From Anagrus nilaparvatae (Eukaryota; Arthropoda; Insecta; Hymenoptera; Mymaridae), in the NCBI GenBank assembly GCA_022575985.1, contig JAKSXM010000137.1, forward strand, positions 21,036,001 to 21,100,000: a DNA stretch of 64,000 nucleotides, given 5' to 3'. Below are positions 1 to 13,121 of this stretch, in pieces. The notes under the pieces are model-generated. The model was not told where the DNA came from, ran no database searches, and saw only the letters and a program-made list of their open reading frames with translations. The position numbers and the translations under genes were made by a program. The stretch's first letter is position 1; each line of letters begins with the position of its first letter.

Positions 1-976
1 TCTTTTGATAAAATAATTGATTTTTGTATTTAGAATCCCTTTATCGCAGTATTTTTCTATTACTTGCGGTAGAACCGGGTTTCACTTGAGATAAGTTGAA
101 TAATTTTTTCAGTGTATACAGAAAAACATCTGCAAATAGCTATTTGGTGCAATATGAGTCTAGGCAGTCACAAATTTAATATAAACCTACAATAATAGCT
201 TTATAAATGATCTGCTCTAGTCCCCATAAGGCTGGTTCTGCAAACGCCGTAAAAGGGGGTTGTAACCGCAACCGCAGAGACGAAAAATCGAATTTGTGAC
301 TTTTATATTGTGAAATTTTAATATAATTCGGGTTTTTTTATAATAATACTTATCAAATTTATTTCAACTGGTTACCTAGATTCCATATCTATATTTGTTT
401 TTAAAAATGAGTTCAAATAAAAGTAAAAATGTTAAAAATAGTAAAATATATGATGAAATCATTCTGTATATAATTAAGATTAAAATAAATAAAAAGTAAT
501 CGTTCCAATTTTAAAATCAATATTCGGATAAATATTTTATTTTCATGTAATATATTGTATTTTTACACTGTAAAAGTTGTTGCTTAAATATTAAAATAAG
601 TTTAAAGAAATAAAATAATTTTGTTAGTAAGGCCCAGCCAAGGCGTCGAATATGCGCTTATTCTTTTGAAAAATTTTTCCACTTTCCTTATTTAATTCAG
701 AAGATTTTGGCATAAAAACTTTTTATATTTAATAAAAAATAAGGCTGCATGCTTTTGGAAAAATTTTCGAGTATTCGAAATTTATTCAGTGTATTTAAGA
801 AAAAAATATTTTCCGTGTAAATTGATAAAATTGATAATAATCTAAACGAATTAAAATAAATTTAGTTAAATAATATAAATTTAAAAAATTTTATTTAGTA
901 ATAATTTTTATCTAGAATAAATTTAATGTTCGTTTAAAACCAAAGTTTAACGTAGTAAAAAATAATAAAACATAAA

Positions 977-3198
977 ATGAAGACAATATTTTTAACATAT
1001 TTGTATTTTAATTGTTTTTTATTTAATGCAGTAAGTAAAAACAATGTTTTTTTTTTTTTTAAATTATTTTACTAACAATAAGGGGAGACCATATGGGTCG
1101 CCAAATTACAATCTATAGTTATGGATGACTTTAATATGTTGAAAAAACACCCAAGATCCTGCCCAAGATACTCTCCGTTTATTCCAACGTGCCTTATGAG
1201 CCTAGAAACGCAGGGCTCAATATTAAGGACGCTCTGACCGATGAATTCTCCAACTAAGACATATAAAGGTTGTTAGAGAAAAGCCTCAGGAATCGAAGTA
1301 AATATTACATTAGTCTTATGGAGAAAATTCCGGAAGTTAATTATTTTTCCCATGAAATTGGAATCCCCCAATGCAGATAGTGATAGATTGAAAGTTCAAA
1401 GCTTAAAGAATTTATTGGTATTTTTTGAATATGAGGTATACGTGCACTGTAAAAAGTAACTTTCTTATATTAACAAAAAAATTAGAACATTTTCGAAAAA
1501 TTAGTAAATTTTCGAAAAAATTTTTAAATATTCGAAAAAAATCGTATAATTACTAAATTTAGTATATTAACAAAAAATTCGAGTAATCTCGATTATTTTT
1601 TGCGAATTCGCAAGAAAAATTGATAATTTACAATTTTTTTTCGAAAATTTACAAAAAATAGTTGCAAATTTCCGCAAAATAGTTGTGAGTTTACAACTTT
1701 TTTCGTAAATTCACAAAAAAAAATCGAGAATTATCGAATTTTTCGATAATATACTAAATTTAGTAAATTTACGATTTTTATCGAATATTTACAAAATTTT
1801 TTGAAAATTTACTAATTTTTTGAAAAAATTCTATTTTTTTTGTAAATATAAGAAAGTTATTTTTTACAGTGTGTGTAATTTCGAGTAATTAAACGAAGAA
1901 ATTTTTATAACATTGAGCACTGCATTCCTATAGGTCCAGAAGGCGCGCTACAGAGAGTACCTTCCGTATTTTTTTAATATATTAAATTCATCCTATAAAT
2001 TGTAATTTATAATTTGGTGACCTAAATGTTCGTGTTTGCCATTGTAAAAAAATTTATAACCGGTTTGTGTAACTACACAACGAGCGAGCGTGGAACGTGT
2101 TCACTCATAACAGTAAGAAATTCAAAAACCTTAATTACAATGAATCCTGAAATATAAATTATCCTATAAATCCCTAAACTTTCAAGTATTCTAATTTCTT
2201 GTTCTTATCGGGGTCTGATCAGGCTCTGACTCCCACTTCAAATTATTCTAAGTCCATTTCACCCCCTCTGCCAAGCCAGACTTTTTCAAATACCCCATCC
2301 AATGAACACGTTTTATGTTAATAAACAATTTTTAAACAATTTTTTATATTTAATTAAAGAAAAGTCAACCAAGTAATGAACAAATTTATTTTGTTCCACA
2401 TCAAGATGTATTGTCGAATCTTGAAATATTAAAAAAAGATTTTAACCATCTACTCCAAAAAGCAACAGTATTAAATCATCTAAGTGAAGAAAAATTTTCA
2501 AATCATGATACAAATTTATTAGATATAAAAAAAACAATGGAAAATAAATTCAAAGACGAAATGGAAAAAATAATTGAAAAGGTTTTATAATTTTAATTTA
2601 ATTTGTGTAATTTGTACAATTAAAAATTATATTTTACAGCTTGAAACTAAATACAAATCGGTAGAACCTGATTTCAGGCCACAAAATTCAAGCGAAATTT
2701 CGATATGCAAGAGTGAATGTAGAAATAGAATTGATGACGTGAAAAAACGATATAGTAAAATGCTTGGTGTTTTACTTGAATGCAATCAAGCAGTATTAAA
2801 AAAATCATTAGATTATGTTACTAAAATAAAAGAAAGCTTTAATGATTTTCTTCGATATCTAAAGAGAAAACATGATTTCGCTGTGAAATGTAATAATGTT
2901 GAGTGTTTACATTTGGTAAGTTTTTTCTGTTTCTATTTATCGTTTCATTAATGATTAGGATTATTTATATTTAAATATTTTTTATTGTCAGGGGTCCTTA
3001 GCAAAACAATTTTTCACCACTGAGTTAAGAGATGCTGAAAAGCAAATCAAAGAATTTAGTGAATATGAAGATGATTATGAAGAAATGATGGATTGCTATC
3101 CAAAAACAGACATTATTGATGATTTTACTAATAATATTCTTTTAGCTGAAAATCAAATGAATCATTGTTTAAATAATAAATTCAATACAAAAAATTAA
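977..3198 (+). CDS. Putative small secreted cysteine-containing protein, four exons, family not recognised
   Basis: The model joins exons 977-1030, 2360-2581, 2640-2915 and 2992-3198, all phase 0, giving 252 residues. Exon 1 encodes exactly a signal-peptide-like segment (MKTIFLTYLYFNCFLFNA) and stops at a GTAAGT donor, so the mature protein would begin in exon 2. The rest is hydrophilic and predicted helical. It has about eight cysteines, all in the second half (CKSEC, LECN, VKCNNVEC, DCY, HCL), which suggests disulfides in an extracellular protein. There is no transmembrane segment after the leader. Intron 1 is 1.3 kb and full of inverted-repeat elements; introns 2 and 3 are 58 and 76 bp. 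I recognise no domain. A salivary, venom or haemolymph factor is possible but is only inferred from the leader and the cysteines. Intron phases, splice sites and length support a real gene; expression is unproven. Confidence 0.6.
1093..2025. mobile_element. Diverged inverted-repeat element in intron 1, interrupted by a second element
   Basis: The left arm starts near GGGTCGCCAAATTACAATC and continues for about 100 bases. The reverse complement of the right end (about 1925-2025) reads GGTCACCAAATTATAAATT and then runs parallel to it with substitutions and small gaps. The element at 1445-1871 sits inside. No transposase frame is visible, so this would be a non-autonomous, old copy. Confidence 0.5.
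1445..1871. mobile_element. MITE-like element with CACTGTAAAAA terminal inverted repeats
   Basis: The left end is CACTGTAAAAAGTAACTTTC. The right end reversed is CACTGTAAAAAATAACTTTC, with pairing continuing through TTATATTAACAAAAAAA with one or two mismatches, about 40 bp in all. The 427-bp element contains only short TTCGAAAA-like motifs in both orientations and no coding potential. I could not fix a clean target duplication. It is nested inside the older element at 1093-2025. Confidence 0.6.
2046..2321 (+). mobile_element. GGAACATGTTC-family repeat, copy a
   Basis: This copy carries the family's left end (TTTATAACCGGTTTGTGTAA), the internal CTTGTTCTTATC...CTGATCAGG segment and the right end (CCATCCAATGAACACG). 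It is about 276 bp and lies at the end of intron 1 of the secreted-protein gene, a few tens of bases before exon 2. Other copies are at 12819, 20838, 21299, 47372 and 53641. No protein-coding capacity is visible. Confidence 0.7.
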
Positions 3199-6077
3199 TT
3201 AATTGATATTTTATCTTCAAAAGATGAATAATTATTTGTTATCTACACTGAAAAACACACTTGTAGCTAGCGGAATTTTTTTTCTTTTTTCAAACGATAG
3301 CAAATGACTTGAAACGTAAAGAAGATTGAAAAAAAAAATATCTTCTTTCTTTTAAGACTATTTTTTTTTGGCTCATCATATCGACACGCGCAAATATCAT
3401 TTGCAATCGTTTGAGCTTGAATAAAAACTCCGCTAGTCACAAGCGGAATTCCGTTTTCTGCAAGCGGATTTTGTATCATTGTATTTATATTTATACATTT
3501 ATACTATAGATTTCTATAAATATTTATAAAAAACTACAAATACGGTCAAATTCTAAAGTACTTTTCAATGTTGCGCATGAGCATATAATATTTATTATTC
3601 AATTTTCTCATTCTACGGCTTAAAAACAAAAGAGAAGGTACAAAAAATGCTTGTTGAGAAGTTAAGTATGGGTAATTGGGTATATTCCATAGTTAGAAAT
3701 ACACAAGATACACAAACACCAATATTTATAAATATTGGTATTTGTGTTTTATTGTCAGAATTCAAAAGTCCTTTAGAAATTTGATCTTGTAACACGTGTA
3801 CCTGTGTAAATAATGATAAAATTCTTTATCAGCAATAAATAAAAAAATATTTTTAGGCGTGATAAAGAATATGTACTTATCCTCTAGCATATAAATTTCT
3901 GTTATCTATAAACATTAAGTAATTTTAATAAATAAAAATATTTCGATAATTTTGAATTTTATTTTTCTAAATTATCATCTACACTCTTACACAATTCTAA
4001 TTTATTTGGTTATTCAAAAAGTACTTTTTTACGATTACCAGGCAAAAGGACGAAATTTTTCAAGCATTTAATACATTTTCAACATATTATCATAATTAAA
4101 AGTAATAATTAAAAATATTTATTAATAATAATAATGTAACTATTTGACTAAAGTATATCGTTCAGTCAATGTACAGATGTCTTTGCGGTTATCGGCTCAC
4201 CACGTAGCCACAAAACCGTAGCTCAATTAATCTTGATTGATCTGTAGACCATGTATTTACAATATAACAACAAAATATACACTAAAGCTATGTATACTTG
4301 AGACAAACTACAAACTAAAATGTAAATATTAACAATCATAAATAAAAGATTATTTTAATACATTAATCAATATTATTTAAATAAGTAATTTTATTTTATT
4401 TTTTTTTTATTGCATGCTTTTTTGATTGTTTGACAAGTTTTCTTTAAAATTTAACATTTGCGTGTAATAAATCATTGCATGTTACAAAACTTTTTCCTTT
4501 TATAAAGAAATAAATAATATCTTTTTTAAATTAATTCATGCGTTTTATTTAAACGTTGATTAATTTTTACATTTACACGCAAAATTTTTTTTTTTGGGTC
4601 GTTCGGCCATGTGTAAAAATTTTTATCAATTTTTGATCTTTGTACTTAGTATATACGCTCAGATGGTTAAAAAAATATTTTATGCAATTAGACATAATAT
4701 TTTAGGCACTCAAATTTTTTATCATAATTTTATACGCTTTTTACAAATGTAAAAAAAAATTTTTTTATTTAATTACACACAATACACATTGAATGTTTTA
4801 CATTAAGTAGAACATATAGCCAAATTGAATTATGGTACTTAAGAAAGTTAGACAATCAAAAACAGGTGAAAACTAAAGTTAGACAGCTTAACCTAAAGTA
4901 AAGTTAAGAAAGTCATATATTCTGCATCTGCAACACTGTGTTGCAGCTGCATTCCTAGTATTAAGCATTTGGAACTAAAATATAAAAAAAAAATTAATGA
5001 TAAAAAAGATTTTTTTTGTTTTATTAATCAATTGTTTAATTGAAATTTGATGAATTAAAAATATTTTTTACTAAAGTCACGTAAAGTATGTGCTTTCCAT
5101 ACTGAATCTCAATTTTGAAAACTATTCATCGAATATTAAAAAGCAATTACTTTAGGTAAAACTTTTTTTTTGCTTTGGTTTTTATTACTTTTTAGACTTA
5201 ATTACTTTTCAAATAAACCTTCATCGTTTAATAAAATAAATTTAAAGTCGTATAGGAAATTTTTGAATATAAATGCAGTGTTAAATTTATCTAAAATTGG
5301 CTGGAAAATTTTTAAAATTCTGAACGTAAAAAATTTGAAAATTAAAAAAAAATGTTTATTCTGTAAAAATCTATAACCTACTACTGCAGTTATATATTAA
5401 ATTATGTCAAATATAAATTTCAAAAACTTGGTTGTTCTATTCATATTATTTGTCTCATTGTTATCTTTGCTTGCATGAATTTCAATTAGTTTACAAATCC
5501 ACATTATATATGCTTAATAGTGTTTGTTAGTCTAGAATAATAGAATATTAGTAAAACCTAGAGAGTAAAACTTTATGTTATTAAATAATTTTAACATTTT
5601 TTACTTTCTGAAATTAAGATAATTTAATAAAAATATAATTTAAAAGAAATAACAAAGTTTCGATAAATTTTCAACAGGAGCACAAATATTTATTATACTT
5701 TATTATTATTAATTTTCTTCGCTTTTTAAATTTATTGCTATTTTAAAATTTTATATACCTACATTATCAAAAGTCAACATATTTTCTGCATAGTATATGT
5801 ACCTATGAAGTCTATTATATGCATGGATATATGCTATTTTCCCTTGAGATGAATTCTTGTGCACACAAATATGCATCAAATATATAATACACCTGACTTT
5901 GTTCTAGGTAATGTTTATAAAGGAGAAATTTTCAATCTACAAATTACATACTTTAACTGGATAAAATGTATAATATTGATATTTTAAAATTTTAAAATTT
6001 TTTAAAAAGTTAAAGTTATATTAGAGTACAGATGTTTAAACCATAAATTAAATCTGTTTTAGTGATTAATTAAATTT
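3199..6077. other. AT-rich intergenic stretch with no gene seen
   Basis: I see no convincing exon. At 3262-3475 there is a GC-richer patch with repeated GCGGAATT and CTAGCGG/CCGCTAG motifs in both orientations, which looks like a decayed inverted-repeat element. The remainder is AT-rich sequence with short homopolymers. Confidence 0.4.
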
Positions 6078-6670
6078 TCAAGAAAACATTTGTATTGCAT
6101 GGTTGATAGTATGTAAGCATTCTTTTAGATTAACTATTGGGCCGTTTATTTGTATTTGAATACTTTCTGAAATTTGTCGTTTTCCCCTACATTTTCTTGG
6201 TCCATTATTTTTGGTTTTTGTAAAATTGAAAGTATGATGATGTGTGGTCAAAATAACAAATTTTTGATCTCTTGTATGTTCTTCAATTCTCATAAATAAT
6301 AGACTTTTTTCTCTCCTACATAATTATTAGTGCAATCATTGCAAGTAAATTTGTACACAACACCAGTTTTGTTTTCAATTTTGTCAATTTTGACTTTTCA
6401 GAACTATTTTTTTCATGTCTTGCTTCAGTGATGGGATTATTTGATAAACATTTTTGTCCAGTATTTTACTAATTTTTGGATATAAACCTGGTTTGAATGG
6501 AACTTTAAAAAAAAATTTGTTCCTTTAGATGTTGTGTTGTGGTTTTATAGTTCTTGGTACCGTGTTATTGTTATTTTATAGCAAATCTCACCTTTTGTTG
6601 ATGTATTTTTCAATAAAATAAGATGGATATTTGTTAGCTAACAGGATGTTTTTGATAATTAATATGTTTT
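6078..6670 (-). pseudogene. Decayed Penelope-like retroelement, end of RT plus GIY-YIG nuclease
   Basis: Read on the minus strand, about 6670-6600 gives KYPSYFIEKYINKR, like the conserved region after the reverse transcriptase fingers in Penelope-like elements. Then about 6500-6420 gives VPFKPGLYPKISKIL and a run into about 6390-6300, GVVYKFTCNDCTNNYVGE, the GIY-YIG-type start (the family has GxVYxIxCxxC..xYIGxT). Below 6300 comes MRIEEHTRDQ, matching the RLxEH part of that domain. Several stop codons and at least one frame change separate these pieces, so it is dead. Penelope-like elements encode RT fused to a C-terminal GIY-YIG endonuclease, which is the order seen. The assignment is by motif only. 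Confidence 0.6.
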
Positions 6671-9600
6671 TTTTTTCTAAAACCTTAGTCCAGTATAGGT
6701 CAGTTTATAGAAACCAGTATATATATATTTAAATTTAAGATTTAAACTTTTAGATTAAAAAATTGAATACCATACTATTAACCTGAAAAGTTTATAAAGT
6801 TTGAAAAATTTCTTTCTATATTAAGACATACTTTAAATAATTCTATAAAATATTCTATATTTAAAAGTTGTCTAAGTCAGTTTTAGTCTATTGGGACCTA
6901 GAGACTAAATAAGATTTATTAGGTCACTAGGGTTCCAGAGATTAAAGCTACTGAACTCGAACGGACAAGAGATATTTTGTATACAAATTATAATAGGTGA
7001 ATAAATAATTGTACGTTTAAATTTGCATGTTAACCCTCATAAACAAAAGTGTCAACTTGATTGATTTGTTTTATTTAAAATTAGAATATTTTTCTTTAAA
7101 GTTTTTTGAATAATAATAACAAACAAAATTATCAGTGACCAAATGTATTTCTGACACGTACTGAAATTCGCAAAATATTGGTAAGATTTGTTTTCCTCAG
7201 GCAACATATCTATATGATTAAATTTAACTGCAAAAGTAAATAATTTCAGAATACAATAAAAAATGAATTACTTAAGTTAAAACTTCAAACTATTTTAATT
7301 GAGAAAATTCTTTATATTTTCAAAAAATAAAATATCAACTATTAAAGCATGTAAAAAAATATCTTGAAAATATCAAAACAATTCCAAAAGTTTAATGTCA
7401 TTTAAAATAATGGGTATATTAGTCCGAAAATTGTTTTAAAAAATTTATATAAATTAAGATTTTTAATTTCTAAAATAATAATAGACGTAGAAAAATTTTA
7501 TTCTTAATAGGTCAATGGATTTTCCCAACGGATATTTATGTTTTTTGGGTCGTTGAGCACGAATATTATATTGGTTTATAGTGATTATGGTTGATTTACT
7601 TGCACTATGCAAGTTTAGTTTAATTTTTGGGGGTTTTCTTGTATATTCGAAAATGTTACTTGTGTTTTTTGGGTTGCCGAATAAGAATATTTATATCATA
7701 AATAGATTTTTGATATCATAAAACTGTTGAATTTTGGCACCCAATGGAAATTAATTACCAATTAAAATCCATTTTAAAAGTAATTACCAAGCCAATATAT
7801 AAATAACCAGCTATTCATCCGTAATAAATATAGCTAATTCTTAAAGAAATTTTTTAAGTCAGACAAAATGAGCTTTAGTCGAGAGAGTTCCTTTCGTTTC
7901 AATGTACATTCCAAACGACATCAAAGTTGCTTTTCCCTTCTTATCCTACATCTCATAAATGCCAATGCTTAAGTTTCTTTAGGTTATATCCTTTATATTG
8001 TCCAGACAACTATTACACATTTATACTCTATAATGAAAGTTGAAAATTCTACTTATGTTCACAAAATGTATATATCGTTTGTTGTTATACTCCCCCAATT
8101 TATATGGTCCGAAAAAAAGTAGCAAGTAAATAATACAATAAAATAAAAAACATAAAAACGACAAATATACACCCTAAATCATTATGTGCATATGCGTTGT
8201 TAAATTATCCATAACGAGAAGAACTACACAACGGTTACTTTGTCATTCCTTCCAGTTCAATAAAATTTCATTCTGTAATGCTTGATTTTCTATTTATGTT
8301 AAATATTACTACATTAATATTATATATACTTCCATATATTATATTATATTGCACGTATATATGAGTATTTTCAGTAATTTTTTTTTGTAATTTTGGAAAA
8401 AAATCATGTGCGAGGAGTTAACCTATTTGGTAATGATTAAATTTTACTTATAGGGGTTGTTACTATTTTAGGAATCTTAGTTGTCGAGCTGGGTTAGATA
8501 TATGACTCAACAAAAAAAATTCTGTCAACTTTAGAAAGTTAAATCTCCGACCCAGGGGAATCATCTTAGAAACTTGGAATTCTGAAGCTTTTCTAGGATT
8601 ATAATAATAGTAATCGTAATAGGTTAGAATTGCATTATTTCAAGAAGCAGCAAAATTACTCATATACTTGTAATATATAAAAGTAGTAAAGTGCTAGATT
8701 GTGTCGTTTGCGGGCCTATAAACGTAAAAGCCCTTCCTGAATTCGATATAACTTTATACATATATACGTGTTGTTTTATGTTTTATGTTATATATTGGTT
8801 TTCGTTATAACTATTCATATATAATATTATATATAATATATATATATATATTTACGTATTTAACATTTAACGAGGAAAGCTAAATCCGATCGAAACAGAA
8901 ACTAAATCGAATAATATCGTGCGTGATTAATGCAAACATGCGGATTTATATAGATTTTATAATAATATATATATTTCTGATGCGGGTAACTCGTTCATGA
9001 CGGAGATTCGAACCGGTTATGGACTATTCCTTGTCAAAATTGAATGGATAATAAATATCTATATATATAATACATCGATCATAATTTTATTACAATATTT
9101 TATTTTCTGTATACAGGATATTATTATTGATATTTGTTCATAATTTATACATGATATAACCTACAAATGTTTTTTCAATAATTTATGGAATTATGAATAA
9201 TTGGAATAATTTTTCAAAATGCAGTTTAATCAAATTTTAAAATTGTGTTTTACGATAACTATGGGTTTGAAAGTAAATTTATGTAACAGCTTGATTTTTT
9301 TTCACTTTTGTTTATGGACATAGAGGTTAAATATTAATTTCTACCTTGCTTTTTTGGGGTAAAATTTTCAGTTATGCAGTGGTGCCTTGTAATAAGAGGT
9401 CTAGGGTGATCATGGTTTTCTGAAGGTGAGAAGATTATCCTTCATCTTTAAAATTTTACATTTTGTCTAAAATTTCTAATAGTATATTGAGAATCCATGG
9501 CGCCAAAATTTTGGTATTAGCGTGATCACTGGGACAAGTGTGATCGGCGAAGCCGGGCTCGAGTGATATGTGTTAATACTAGTTTTCAAGGTTTTTGCCA

Positions 9601-12600
9601 ATGTTTACGATATTTTTTGCCAGTCCATACTAAATAATTTGTTTACTTGCCTTAAACGGATTTTCGCTTGATGCAAACGAAAAATTTTTTATTAGCACAA
9701 GCATAGAACAAGTGCAGAAAATTCCGTGCCAAAGTTCACGCTCGAGTTACGGTTGATTTTTCTGGCAATATATTTTTACAGTGTATATATAAAAAAAGGA
9801 AGGAAAAACCAACAACTAAATAAATATTTAAAAACATTTTTAAACATAAATATTAATTAGTAAATGCGTATTTATGCATTATGGATTCCAATAAATTAAA
9901 CCCATTAAATCTCCAAAACTTGTATAGATTTTATTTTTTATCGTTTTATTCAAAAAGTGCGTGTAAAATTTTATTGCTTTTTTTTTCTAAATAAAACTAC
10001 AACCCTATTACCAATATATACTATAAAGGTAACACATAAACATAAAACATAAAATTCATGGTAGTGCTTTCCGATGTAAATGTACCACATACCATCAGAA
10101 ACCATGATGCTAGAAAACCACATAATAGATATTGACTCATAAATGGAAATAATACTTAATTTTATGATCATAAATTTATACATGAATTAATTTTATAAAA
10201 TTTAATTATTTAGCAAAATATTGCTTGTAATTAATCGATAAATCATAAAAAAATTTTCTAAATCTTTGATTATGCGTAGTATTCATATTGTGTGGTATGG
10301 CAGACGTTATTAGAAAAAATTGGCAAAAAAAAGCTATGGTTGAAATATTTTTATTATGTGAATATATTGACTTGAATAGAGTTTGTGAAAAAGATATAGA
10401 TTTCAATGTGAAAAAAAAAGAATATTGTGCATAGAATCCAGAAAAAATAATAAAAGCAGAAAAGGGATGATCAACAATACGTTGTGTATGTTTTTAAGCT
10501 TACAGGCAATCGAAGTTATATATATTTTTTCTTTATTACTTATTTTTCAATTTTAAGCAAGATTGATAAAAAAAAAGTACAAATAAACAAATATATAACA
10601 CACATAATTTTAGTTTTTTTAGGTATCTGAAATTTTTGTCATGAAATTTTTAGTGAAAACTGCGTATTAAAAGTAAGATGTCTGTATTTTAGAACGTGTT
10701 TGTTTATGAAATAAAAATAAAATTCAGATGAAAAACTTACCTTCGGGAAAAATTTCAATCATTTTTTTACTGCATTTTTCCAGCCCTAAGCGATTCCTGA
10801 AAAATATAAATATATATTTTTAATATTAATATAATAAATATATTTATTATTGATATAATAAATTTTTAAATTAACAATAAATAAAATTTCTGAAATTTTA
10901 AGCAAAGTTTTAAATTAAAATTTAATTTTGAGCTATTATTAAAGAATTTGGTATTTTAAACTTTTTTTTGTATTTTTAAAACAAATTGTTAAACAAAAAC
11001 TGAAAAATTCGAATTATTTAGTGATTTTGTAAGATTTTAATGTTAAAAGTTTTTCTTGTCGACGAATACCTACATGGGATAATAAAACTATTTTCGCAGT
11101 ATTTCTCAAACTGCAAACCTAAAAGTTTGTTTCAGCTTATGCACATTCATGATAATAATTGGAATAATTGAGCTAACTAAATGTGAATATATTGTTAAGA
11201 TTATATCAAAAGAATATACAATTGAATGAATTTCTAGATGCTTCAATAGTTTCATGTAATAAGTAAAGGTTGCAATATTTGAGGTTAGAGTAAGTTTTAA
11301 CGTCTATCTAATTAATTAGGGAAGAAAATGCAGGTTATTTCGAACAATATACTTATATTTCAATGTAATCTCGAAAAAATATTTAATAAAAATTTATATA
11401 ACATGATAAACATCACATTTTATAATCAACAGCAACATAAATTAAAACTTGAAACAACCTAAAAACATTAACTATAATTTTAATTCTATTCATCGCATTT
11501 ACAGTGTCGGGTAATTCGATAAATTGAATTGCTCGAAGAAAAAAAACTTCTTTTTTTTAAAACGATGCACAATGTACTGTATATTATTATCGATTATTAT
11601 CAAAACAATCTGATATTATTTGCTGCATAACGATTTGTAACTTGAATTTCGGAAAATATATATTTTTGCGATCATGAAAAAGCACCGCCTTATTACTAAC
11701 AAATGCTTTTTCAAAATAATGTTGTAAAAAATTTTTTCTCGAAAGTAAAATGATTTTCAAAGATTATATAAGAAATTTAATGAACTTAGCTGTTTCAATA
11801 ATGAAAGAATAATAATATATCTATAGATTAGCTTGGTATTTATTTAAAACGTTGCTTTAATTTTTGCATTAATTGATGAATTTGAGTGCTTGATGATTAT
11901 GTGAAGTAAACTTTAAACTTTAACTTAACATTATGCAGTAAATTTTTCAATTTGTGAAATTTGTGTCTACTGCACAACGTTGCGTCCAATCACATACATA
12001 TAATGAATAATAGAAAGTCTCTTATTTTAGGCACTATGCTCAATTGGTTGCATATCCGCCCTGATTTTATCCACAGAACTCTTACTAAAAAAGTGGGCTA
12101 CAAAGTACGTTGCTGGGGCTGCATGCTAAAGTCGTTGTATGGTCTATAGTAGGTGTATACAAATTAAATAAGGTCCTATACCAAGTATCGAGATACTTAT
12201 TTAACTATCTGTATAGAAAAATATAGATCATATTGGTGTTGTATAGTATATGTACACAAAATACAATACAGACGAGATACAGATACCATTTGCATTAGCG
12301 TATGTCGTATACGCGTTTTTTATTTTTCGTATAGAAATAACATGGGTTAAGTTAATTTGACATTAATAATTTTATAAAAATTAAGTATTAGGTTACACGT
12401 TGAAGCTATTGCTGAAACAACCACTTTAGCATCCGGCCCCTGACGGCACGACTATTATTAAGTAACACCATGCACCGAAATTAGTGCTTTTATACCGTGT
12501 CATCAAATACACACACAGGTTTATTAATAAATATGTATTATCAATAAATAATACTGCTTTTTATTTATTAAACAATAAAAAATATACGCTGATGCCAAGA

Positions 12601-12818
12601 CAATATGGCGAAGCGAACGTTTACTTACGCGTTTACTTGCATCAACCTTAGTCATGTGTGTTTTGATTTGGGGAATAAGCGTAAGTTACTTGGAAGAGAA
12701 TTATAATGAATCAAGTAGTAGGTGCACATGAAGGTTAATTGTTGCATGATTAGCAAATGAACCCTTTTGTAAAAAGAATTACAGGATATAGGTTTGAATA
12801 CGGGATTGGTTTGGTATA
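6671..12818. other. AT-rich gene-poor stretch
   Basis: No exon series with consistent splice phase is visible on either strand. The short open frames here are low-complexity. GC-richer islands at about 8660-8760, 9000-9030 and 9370-9780 look like fragments of old repeats. I see nothing else I can name. Confidence 0.4.
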
Positions 12819-13121
12819 TTAACATGGAACATGTTCATTGGATGGGGTATTTGAAAAAGTCCGGCCCGTCGGGGGGGGGGGGTGAAATGGACTTAAAATA
12901 ATTTCGATTTCGGGACTTAGAATATTTTAAAGTGGGATTAAGGGCCTGATCAGGCGCTGATAAGAACAAGAACTTAGAATACTTTAGGTTTCTGGACTTA
13001 GGGTAATTTATATTTCGGGATTTATTGTAATTTCAGTTTTTGGATTTATTATTGTTATGAGTGAACATGTTCCATGCTCGTTGGTTGTGTAGTTACACAA
13101 ACCAGTTATAAATTTTTTTTT
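12819..13121 (-). mobile_element. GGAACATGTTC-family repeat, copy b (reverse orientation)
   Basis: A full-length-looking reverse copy of about 300 bp. It opens with TTAACATGGAACATGTTCAT and closes with GTGAACATGTTCCATGCTCG followed by TGTGTAGTTACACAAACC. The internal GGGCCTGATCAGG core is conserved, and a run of ten or more G (about 12869-12882) corresponds to the C-rich stretch of copy f. The end motif is itself palindromic (GGAACATGTTCC). Confidence 0.75.

Noticed and set aside
1490..1850. Regularly spaced TTCGAAAA-like motifs suggesting a CRISPR-like array
   Set aside because: The spacing is irregular, there are no unique spacers, the motif occurs in both orientations inside a MITE, and the DNA is eukaryotic.
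9000..9030. ATTCGAACCGGTT resembling a reversed tRNA B box
   Set aside because: No matching acceptor, D arm or anticodon arm can be built around it on either strand.
11961..12149. 62-residue frame with several Cys and His
   Set aside because: No splice partners and no recognisable motif; surrounding sequence looks like old repeat.
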